A stretch of DNA of 64,000 bases from Dicyema japonicum (taxonomy: Eukaryota; Dicyemida; Rhombozoa; Dicyemidae). The stretch covers positions 755,472 to 819,471 of the forward strand of contig RDEW01000029.1 of the NCBI GenBank assembly GCA_011109175.1. The letters are read 5' to 3'. The notes below the pieces were generated by a model that was not told the DNA's origin, made no database searches, and saw only the letters and a list, made by a program, of their open reading frames with translations. The position numbers were made by a program, and so were the translations under genes. Shown here piece by piece: positions 56,561 through 64,000 of the stretch (position 1 is its first letter; each line of letters opens with the position of its first letter).

Positions 56561-57298
56561 TTGTTGGAATGCACGTATTCGGATGTTTTCAGAACCATGG
56601 AAGAGGATCGAAATGTGAGCTCTATTTTTTTGAATACTACTAAGTAAATTTTGTCATTTGTGTAACTTATTTACAGTCAAACCCCTTCAAACCGATTTTT
56701 CTTGGGACCTACAGAATTGTCCGGTATAGAGGGGAGGCCGGTATTTTGAACAAGTCATTAAATTTACTTATAACGAAAAAGTGAAACAGTAAAATTAATT
56801 AAAATCTGTCAATAAGGATTGCCTCGTATTTTGCTTCGATTCAGCAATCGCTTTACTGTTCAGATAGATCAGTCTGTTGACGGGAAGTAGTAATGCAGGG
56901 TTTTTATTGCAAGCAAAGTGGCAGATTTGGTCTAGCATTTGTTAATTTCTTTATATGTTTTGGCTCTGTTTGCTTATTTATTTTATTTTTATTCACCAAG
57001 ACCACAGTAAGACCGAACTAATTAATGTGTGATCCCGATGCAAATCGCACGGCGGAGATCCTCCGGGAAGGTTCGATCCTGTGCAAAGTGCATCGTCCTG
57101 AGGCGACGATGTCCCAGGGGGAGAGATTCTATTGGTCCTTTTTCGGTGGGCCTTAGGTTCCACCTGAGCGTTTCCAAATCCAATTGAAGATTCCAAGTGA
57201 ATTGGTGGACCACGTAACGCCACGCTAAGATCCGATAGGAANAACTGGCCCAGCATTTCTTCCATCCGAGTCTAATCGAACCGAGATTCGAATAAAAG
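56561..57298. other. No secure gene; contains an N at 57242
   Basis: A CG-richer stretch (57000-57290) resembles sequence at about 60780-60870 (GAAATGCTGGGCCAG, TCGATTAGACTC in opposite orientation), so it may be a dispersed repeat. The N at 57242 lies just before the ENDOG exon. Confidence 0.4.
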
Positions 57299-57595
57299 TA
57301 TTTTGAGTTGTTCATTTACGAGGTCATTGGAAATAATCACGTGTGGGTCCCAACTCACACATATAAGGTTGTTTTGTGCCAGTCTCAAAATGATACTTAT
57401 TTGGGGGCCTTTATGATTCGAAATGCGTGCTGTGGGTACCCAGAAGATTTTTTGTACAACATGGTATTTTTTGAAACTTTGAGTATAAATTAGGTCAGTA
57501 TTGATGAATTGGAACAAGATCTTGGATTTGATTTTTTCCCGGAACTTGATAGAACAAATGTCAAGGATTTACGTGAATATCTGAAAAAAGATTAG
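57299..57595 (+). CDS. ENDOG-family DNA/RNA non-specific nuclease, C-terminal exons only
   Basis: Enzymes of this family are beta-beta-alpha-metal nucleases that cut DNA and RNA, typically in mitochondria. Exon 57299-57463 joins exon 57494-57595 across a 30-nt GT...AG intron. The residues FIYEVIGNNHVWVPTHTYKV, and then after the join SIDELEQDLGFDFFPEL, match the C-terminal third of ENDOG, where VPTH, an F/Y-K-V strand and I-E..x-G-x-F-P are typical. The exon follows an acceptor AAAAG at 57294-57298. The catalytic DRGH segment and everything upstream are missing; the N at 57242 and repeat-like sequence lie where they should be. It may be a complete gene broken by the assembly, or a true truncation. 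Confidence 0.7.
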
Positions 57596-57714
57596 ATTAG
57601 TTTAAAGATTTTTTCTGGTTTTTTCTTGGTTATATATTGATATTTATTTCAGATTATTTCATCTTATTAGGAATTTTTTTATTTATTCTAATTATTTTGA
57701 TGAATTAATTTTAA

Positions 57715-60310
57715 TTATGTTCATTTTAGAAAGTATTAATCATTTTATGGAGTTACTATTATTCTTTTGCCTACAAGAGATGAAAATCGAAAATGGACGC
57801 GGTGAGACATGGAACAACTACCGACTGATTCTCTTCCCAACTGAATGCAAGCACTGCGGCATGGGATTTCCCCTACACGTGGATTACCTCAAAAAATTAC
57901 ATCGCTTTTGGAAAGTTAACGACCGAATATGTGTTCTACAAGTCAAACTAAACGAACTATACCCGTCCAAGAGTCTATTAACTGTCATAAATATCTATAC
58001 ACCACACTGTAGACGAGTAGTCAAGAACCCCGGTGAGCTCGAGGAATTCTACTCAGAATTATAGGGTTTTCCGAGCTTTAGCGTCGAAAGCGCAAGCATT
58101 AGTGTTGATGCGTCAAGCATTAGTGTTAATGGATATATCAACCACATATTCTAATAATGCTTTTTCGTCCCATATCTTTGTTGCGAGAGATATGAATGCA
58201 AATATGAAAGGCGAATGGGACCAGAAGAATCCTCTATTAAGACATGGGCGCAGAAGGAGAAATGCATCTGGAACCTCTCTGGTGAACTTCTGCGAGGAAA
58301 ATAGCCTTTTCCTGTGCAACACGGCCTTCACGCACTCACCTTGACGACGTGGCATAGACAGAGAAAAAACTCTGTCGGGGAGACCGTGAATATATATAAT
58401 CAAATCGACTACATTATCTGCCGAAAGTCCCATAAATACCTGCTAAACGATACACGTTCCTACCAGGGGACAACAACTGACAGCGACCACGGGATCATCA
58501 TTGCAAAACTTTGCGTAAAAAAAGCACACGACTGGGAAAAAATACACTGAAAACGCGAACGAGGCGAGATAAAGGCCCAATATACACTTTCAGACAGAAA
58601 AATTGTGGTTAGAGCCCACTTATAAAGACAAATATCACAAGCAAATCGAGACTCTTATGGAGAAAACCGCACCGGAATCATCAGTACGAACTCTGTGGGA
58701 TCAAACAAAGCAGGTAATCTCCAAGTCGGCCAATATATGCCTTGGTGTACGAAATCATTGCGCTCTAAAACTGGATCACCACCCGAACGTGCCAGATATG
58801 GCAAAACATCGCAGAGAGCTACGGCTAAAAACGGCAAACACGTCAAACGAGATTGAAATAAAAGAGCTTAATACCCAACAAAGGGAACTAAAGTGGAAAA
58901 TCAAAATGATGAACAGAAAACACTCACGGGAAATTATTACATCCCTATTAAAAAATGTGGAATGCCCAAAGGACAATTCAAGGATGTATGCGGCTGCTGC
59001 GGACTAAGAAAAGACAAAACATCCTTCACATCAAAGACACAAATGGAAAATTCGTGGGTAACCCGAAAGAAAAAGCAGAATTGATTGCACTACATTTCGA
59101 AACACTGTTGAATATAGAAAATAAGGACTTCCCCTTTCCAGTGAGAAGCAAAGGCGCTAAAAATCCCAATCACAGTGGAAGAGGTGGAATCAGCGATAAA
59201 TAAACTGAAGAACAACAAGAGTGCTGGGCCAGACAACATAAGCCCTGAACTCCTAAAATATGGACCAAAATTGCAAAACCCTTAATGACATCTTTGAAAC
59301 TAATACCGAACTAAGACTTGGAAATGCATCATTAATACCCATACAAAAACAGAACAAATTAGAAGGACCAGTAGAAAATCTCCGCCCGAGAATACTCCTG
59401 AATTCGATATACAAGGTGCTGGCAAACATTGCACTAAGCTGGATAAAGGGTGTAGCTAATCTATACTTACCAGCAAGTCAAAGTGGGTTCCGAGAAGGGA
59501 GGTCTACGGCAGACATTGTATGGAGCCACAGATGGCGCTGTACAACGCACCAAAGATTCAAGAGCGCAACGACTGTGTTGGGAATAGATCTCTCCAGAGC
59601 TTTCGACTCAATAAACAGGCAGAAACTGATGATTGTGTTTGAGCAAATATTGGATGAATCGTTGGTTAAGATAATCAGATTACTATTGGCGAACACAAGA
59701 TTTTCTGTGCGGACAGAAGGAGCAACTTCCCGCAGTTTCAAAACGACGATTGGGACACCCCAGGGTGATTTTCTCTCCCCTTTTTTATTCACCATATACC
59801 TTGAATCTGCACTCCGCGATTTCCGTAAATGCTATATAGGAGACATAGAAAAAACATCTTATGCGGATGCTGTGGATTTCGTATCACCGGACGTGGCCGC
59901 ACTCCAACACCTACTAGAAAATGCACCTAAGGAGCTTGGTAAATGGTTTCTCAGCGTAAATGTAAACAAATCTAAAATTACGGAAATCAAGGGAGATGTG
60001 GTAGATTCCCGGTGGAGGGTATTTGAGCATGTACTAAGAATGAAGCCGGACGCAACCGCTAACGAAGCGATGGAAGATTACTTTGACAGTTGCGACAAAC
60101 CCTTCCGCGGGCGACCTAGATCGACACTTCCGACTGCCTTAAATAAAGACCTAAATCGTGTGAGGAAAAACCTAAAGACGGGGGAGGACCTGGACGAATT
60201 GAGATCACTCGCATTCGACAGAGGAAGATGGAAAAACTAACTATAAATATTGTTTCTTTAAGTGTAGCACATGCGGGGCATTTCGTGAAAGTGCCATAAT
60301 AATATTATTC
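57715..60310 (+). mobile_element. LINE D, best copy: endonuclease, linker, RT, C-terminus, 3' tail
   Basis: Endonuclease: FCLQEMKIENGRGE, ICVLQVKL, LLTVINIYTPH (57717-58064), ARDMNANMK (58190), NIYNQIDYIICRKS and TTTDSDHGIIIAKL (58390-58510). Linker frames 58603-59203. RT in frame 59260-60240: NKLEGPVENLRPRILLNS, SGFREGRSTADIVWSHRW, VLGIDLSRAFDSINRQKL (first Asp), TTIGTPQGDFLSPFLF and SYADAVDFVS. The catalytic YADD is YADA, so the RT should be dead. The thumb region is shortened, with FEHVLRMK following TEIKG directly, and the end is FRGRPRSTLPTALNKDL, GEDLDELRSL. The tail has CACATGCGGGGC and ends near GCCATAATAATATTATT. A 20-bp direct duplication (GCATTAGTGTTGATGCGTCA-like) at about 58095-58135 replaces part of the endonuclease. 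Confidence 0.9.
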
Positions 60311-60454
60311 TTTTGGTACCGACCGGGTTTGACGAGTGGAGGTCTATGTTGATCGACACAAACAACTCCTTCTCCCTATCTCTGCATTCGGTTAGCTAGT
60401 TATGACTGGGTTGCCACCACGATGTGCAACTTGGGGGTTATGAAAAAATTCTTT

Positions 60455-60765
60455 TGGTCGAGGTGGTGAGCCGAGCGGTCGAAAATTCGTTGTTGACTTC
60501 CTTGGTTCCGGGTTCGATTCCCAGTGGCTGCCTGAGCCGGAAGCTCCGATTGGGTTTGACGAGTGACACCGTCATAGACATTTCATCACACGCGGATTCC
60601 AAATACAAGTTGGTCTTCGGATGGGACGTCGCGAGCTTCCTAGTCTAGAACAGCCGCACACCAATGAAAAGAAAACTCAAAGACAAGAGAAACTCACTCA
60701 TTCATAATTTCGGATTAATTAGAATAAATAGTTACTTGTTCTCTCTTGCAGGTGTGGTCTGTCTC
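60455..60765 (+). mobile_element. SINE1 copy
   Basis: Head GAGGTGGTGAGCCGAGCGGT, B box GGTTCCGGGTTCGATTCCC, core TTTGACGAGTGACACCGTCA, GGATGGGACGTCGCGAGCTTCC and CAGCCGCACACCAATGAAAA. It lies about 150 bp past the LINE D 3' end. Confidence 0.85.
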
Positions 60766-61180
60766 AGACAAGATTTCAGTGCTTCCAATCAAATGGGGAA
60801 CCAGACCCATTCGAATTTCCAATCGATTAGACTCAGACGGAAGAAATGCTGGGCCAGTTACTACCCAAATATTGTTAAAACACAAAATTAAATGGTTTCT
60901 CCAAAATTTTCTTGAGAATCGGTTACAGCGAGAATTTTTGATGCATTGCTCAACCGGGACTCATCCCAGTTTTGGCACGTGGATGAAATAACTCACTATC
61001 TCCTACCATCAGAACCCTGACTTATTTACACAAAAAGCACCGCGCTTGATTCACAAAAACTTGCCTAATTTAACATTTTAAATTAAACTTAGCAGTACGT
61101 GTTTTGAAAGATAGTCTCAAAATAACATTATGTTAGTATGTCCTAAATTAGTACGATTATCTGGATTAGAAGAGAGTCAG
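60766..61180. other. No recognisable gene
   Basis: Contains sequence resembling 57160-57290 in opposite orientation (about 60790-60870). The remainder is AT-rich and noncoding. Confidence 0.4.
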
Positions 61181-61181
61181 A

Positions 61182-62110
61182 CTACACAAGAGTGCATCTG
61201 TCATAAGATACAAATTCACATCCTCTACTATATATTACACTCTGAAATAAACTAGTAAGAGATATAGTAAGCAACATACTTTTCCTGATTCCGGCACCAT
61301 CGGCGTCTGCGCCACTAATCGTATTGTTTCCATCTGTAGAAATATTTTCTTCGTTTCCAATCGTATTGATCGTATTGTTTCCATCTGTAGAAATAGTTTC
61401 ATCGTCTCCAGGCGTATTGACCGCATTGTTTCCATCTGTGGAACTAGTTCCTTCGTCTCCAATCGTATTTTCTTCATTTAGTCCCAATGCACTCAAAATA
61501 GTTTGTCTGTCATTTCCAAATTCTCTAAATTCTGCAATCAATTCTCGACTGGGGATGACATTTCTATAATTACGAATAAGTAGACTACAGTTTATTTTTC
61601 TTATATAAAATACTGCTTGCATCATCATTATCATCAAAATTTAATGCCTTGAGAAATCGATATATGATAATCGCGGGTGCATATTGCTTACATTAAAAAA
61701 GTGAATCTACTTTACATATGAAGTAGTCGGACTTTTCATCGACTATAAATATTTTATATTTACTTCAACCTTCTTTTGCACTACCGAGAAATACTTTCAA
61801 TCTTCCAATTCCATTAATAACTTGATATCCTTCATGACTAGTTGATCTACAGTTTGACTAACACACATGTCAAACTCGATAATCTCAACCGAGATATCTT
61901 CTTCTTTAGTGACAGACGAAATACCCACTAGATGAGCCAGTGCCTACCCAGTTAAATAATCACTAAACATATTTGAAAGCATCGAATAACAAAATCTGAA
62001 TTAAAATCAAAATAGATTACTCTGTTCGGATCGTATTTGACTTTCAGTTCAGCGGGACCTATTTGGGGCCAATGAAATAATACTTGATATGTAATGCAGC
62101 ACCAATAACC
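61182..62110 (-). CDS. Diverged lectin-like / Ser-Thr-Asn-repeat surface protein, multi-exon
   Basis: Exons chain on the minus strand across introns 62020-61996, 61968-61944, 61875-61847, 61769-61743, 61691-61648 and 61588-61564 (25, 25, 29, 27, 44 and 25 nt), all GT...AG and in frame. The product reads AELKVKYDPNR, ILLFDAFKY, ALAHLVGISSVTKEEDISVE, GYQVINGIGRLKVFLGSAKE, SDYFICKVDSLFN. The FDA, A-x-L and I-x-S-x-T-x-E spacing resembles the lectin at 37.5-38.5 kb, but most cysteines are missing, so the fold is tentative. A C-terminal stalk has three to four 14-18-residue repeats (ISTDGNNTINTIG). A hydrophobic frame (ILIGLLVLHYI) upstream may be the signal peptide. The last intron is ambiguous: GTATGT...TTACTAG could remove the hydrophobic tail SMLLTISLTSLF. 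5' end not resolved. Confidence 0.5.
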
Positions 62111-63120
62111 CAATCAGAATTATTACTATTCAGCTTTGGGTTTCCCCTTATATCTGTGTAATTAGGCTAAGTATTTCTGCATTCTTATTTAGTTCCTTAA
62201 AATTGGGACATTTCAAATTTAATCTTCTGACCAACTCTAGCAGGCGTGGCATTGAGGAGACGGACTGATCGTGAAAATTTTATCATTTAATAATTAGTAA
62301 TTTAGAATTTGTGGGCATTCATGTGCCATGACTCAAGTCGAATAAAAATATTGAGGAAATGATTGCGAATGGTAACGTATTAAATTATTCATCAATTGAT
62401 TGCTTCCCCAATGGAAATTGGCACATTCCAATAAACTTAATTATAGAAAACCCCAAAAATTGGTTTCTAAACAAAGTCATCGCTTTTTAACAATACTGTC
62501 TGGTCTTTATAGATGATTTTCAGAATGGCCCGCAATGTTTGGACTATGGTCTGACTGAGTATTGCATGTTTTCACCATTTGCACTACAACTCTGATTTTT
62601 GTCATTTTGACGTTATTGGCCAATTGGTCGCAGATTAACGGGGAAGGTATGAGCTCATTATTCTTATGTTTATTGGTTCTTCGAATCTTTTCTTATTTTA
62701 AATACGCATTCCTGCACGAAATAAATATTCCAAATATTTTTTAAATAAAGAAAATGAATTTGTTAACAATATTTTATGGTCAGACAAATCAAAAACACAA
62801 CTTTGGAACTGACATGTTGTGAACAGACAACTGAACTACAAATTATTTTCATTCATATCATTGAGTTTTGTTTTTGCTTTTAATGGAATGAAAAAACTAT
62901 CTTTTCGTTCCTGAATATTATTTTTTTAAATCATTTAATGATTTAAAAGCATAATAAATATGATAATCCGGGACATTCCGGGACACATAGATCCGGGACA
63001 AGGCTCCATTATCCGGGACAAATTGTAAGCCTAACTATAGATGCTCTTTTTTGTAGGCGCAGTACCGGCTGTTTCCCGAGACATAAAGCACTCAACAGAA
63101 TCATTAAGAACGCCCTAGAC
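62111..63120. other. No secure gene
   Basis: The minus strand near 62280-62150 holds a frame starting MPRLLELVRRLNLKCPNFKE that could be an upstream exon of the gene at 61.2-62.1 kb, but no join is evident. The rest is AT-rich. Confidence 0.35.
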
Positions 63121-64000
63121 CAGTGCTTCCTGATTGGGGGTGCCTGAAATTTTTTAGGAGGTGCCTGGAACGATTTTAAAAATCATGATTACTTTTACAT
63201 ATATTTAAATAATTTACAAATAAAATATATAGCAAGAAAATTTAAGTACATTTAATTTTTGAAAACTCGTGGTTTTTATGTCAACGTGTGTCAAAATTCG
63301 AAAATGGAATGAAGACTATGTTAACTATGGTTTTACGAAAATAATCATTGATGGAATCGATCGACCCCAGTGCATCCTTTGTGATGCAATCTTTTCTAAC
63401 TCTAATTTGAAACCATCGAAGCTGAACAAGCATTTTTTGGTTATGCACGGGGGAATAAAACGTTCAGGAAATGACTTCGAATGTTTGAAGGCAAAAAGGG
63501 TCAGATACGATATTAAAGGAACGCTTCCGAAGCATGGATTTACCTCCATTGACAAACCGTTACTTTTAGCATTATTCCAAGTAGCGTATGAAGTTGCAAA
63601 ATCGAAGAAGTCGCATACTATTGCCCAGACTCTTATTAAACCGTGTGCATTGGAAATTGTGAAAACAGTTCTGGGTCCAGACGCCTCACGAAAATTGCAG
63701 CAGATTTTTTTGTCAAATAATTCTATCCGGGATAGAATTATTTGTATCAGTGATGATATTCTTAATCAAGTTGTTTCGGACATAAAGAATTTTTCCATCA
63801 AAATTTCAATCCAGTTGGATGAATCTACTGATGTTGATAATTGCAATCAACTAATTGTTTTTGTTCGTTATGCGCAAAAAAATTTAATTGCCGAAGAGTT
63901 TCTTTTTTGTAAACCTCTCGAAAAAGAAGCCTCTACAAAAAATATTTTCCATATACTTGAGACTTTTTTTAATGAACATGATATTCCATTGGAAATTATC
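63121..64000 (+). mobile_element. hAT transposon (hAT3), 5' part, continues past the window
   Basis: Begins CAGTGCTTCCTGATTGGGGG, a typical hAT terminal repeat, and continues with GGAGGTGCCTGGAACG. Transposase coding starts 157 bp in. The 8 bases before it (CCCTAGAC at 63113-63120) should recur at the other end if the element is complete. Confidence 0.8.
63278..64000 (+). CDS. hAT transposase (ZBED5/SCAND3-like), open to the window edge
   Basis: Cut-and-paste transposase, DNA-binding and RNase-H-like. From ATG 63278 the frame is open for 241 codons to the last base. A BED-type finger comes first: QCILCDAIF, then LNKHFLVMH, giving C-x2-C...H-x4-H at about residues 27-52. SKKSHTIAQTLIKPCALEIV follows (the same block as KPHTIGENLIIPA in hAT1), then SIRDRIICISDDI and IQLDESTDVDNCNQLIVFVR with the first catalytic Asp. 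There are no stops or frameshifts, in contrast to every other mobile element here. It could be a recent insertion or a domesticated gene; the C-terminus is outside the window. Confidence 0.88.
   Translation, partial: MSTCVKIRKWNEDYVNYGFTKIIIDGIDRPQCILCDAIFSNSNLKPSKLNKHFLVMHGGIKRSGNDFECLKAKRVRYDIKGTLPKHGFTSIDKPLLLALFQVAYEVAKSKKSHTIAQTLIKPCALEIVKTVLGPDASRKLQQIFLSNNSIRDRIICISDDILNQVVSDIKNFSIKISIQLDESTDVDNCNQLIVFVRYAQKNLIAEEFLFCKPLEKEASTKNIFHILETFFNEHDIPLEII

Noticed and set aside
57022-57315. Minus-strand 97-residue frame as a gene
   Set aside because: It contains the N at 57242, overlaps the ENDOG acceptor, and resembles sequence near 60.8 kb, so it is more likely a dispersed repeat.
61324-61569. 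Plus-strand 81-residue Ser/Pro/Val-rich repeat protein
   Set aside because: It is the antisense reading of the repeat stalk of the minus-strand gene, whose introns and frame are supported independently.

Overview
This is nuclear DNA from a eukaryote, almost certainly a small-genome metazoan. The host genes that can be rebuilt here are split by extraordinarily short introns. Most are 22-25 nt, with GT...AG ends, and they restore reading frames at residues that match the protein families. Introns this short are known from dicyemid mesozoans, so a dicyemid (or a similarly reduced invertebrate parasite) is the best guess. That assignment is inference, not proof.

Host genes are few: an ATP synthase F1 delta subunit (minus, 10.7-11.2 kb), a ZC3H15/DFRP1-type CCCH zinc-finger protein with eight introns (plus, 13.2-14.3 kb), a small unrecognised gene followed 29 bp later by a GCNA-type SprT protease (plus, 24.2-25.3 kb), a C-type-lectin/mucin-like membrane protein (minus, 37.5-38.5 kb), the C-terminal exons of an ENDOG-family nuclease (plus, 57.3-57.6 kb), and a second, more diverged lectin-like/Ser-Thr-rich protein (minus, 61.2-62.1 kb).

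The rest is mostly decayed mobile DNA. (1) A non-LTR family, called PRR here, carries an N-terminal PHD-like finger, a reverse transcriptase and a C-terminal restriction-like endonuclease. About a dozen copies or fragments occur, and the fullest (34.1-37.3 kb) has a 12-bp target-site duplication. (2) Three APE-type LINE families: B (CCHC gag, APE endonuclease, RT; two copies inside a 2 kb duplication), C (4.9-7.5 and 30-31 kb) and D (commonest; best copy 57.7-60.3 kb). (3) Two tRNA-derived SINE families share an internal core, and SINE2 ends in a sequence shared with the LINE D 3' end. (4) Three hAT elements, one complete with an 8-bp target duplication and one running off the right edge with an intact reading frame. 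(5) A 36-bp satellite and three short tandem duplications.

Layout: 0-2.6 kb duplicated PRR/LINE B block; 3.7-9.4 kb SINE2, LINE C and PRR pieces; 10.7-14.3 kb host genes; 16.5-23.5 kb hAT and LINE D; 24.2-25.3 kb host genes; 26.7-31.7 kb LINEs; 32-34 kb SINE2 and satellite; 34-38.5 kb PRR element inside a lectin locus; 38.4-45.2 kb second copy of the duplicated block, LINE B, hAT and LINE D; 44.6-53 kb minus-strand PRR fragments; 53-61 kb SINE1, ENDOG and LINE D; 61.2-64 kb lectin-like gene and hAT. Five isolated N bases probably mark collapsed assembly gaps, so continuity across them is uncertain.
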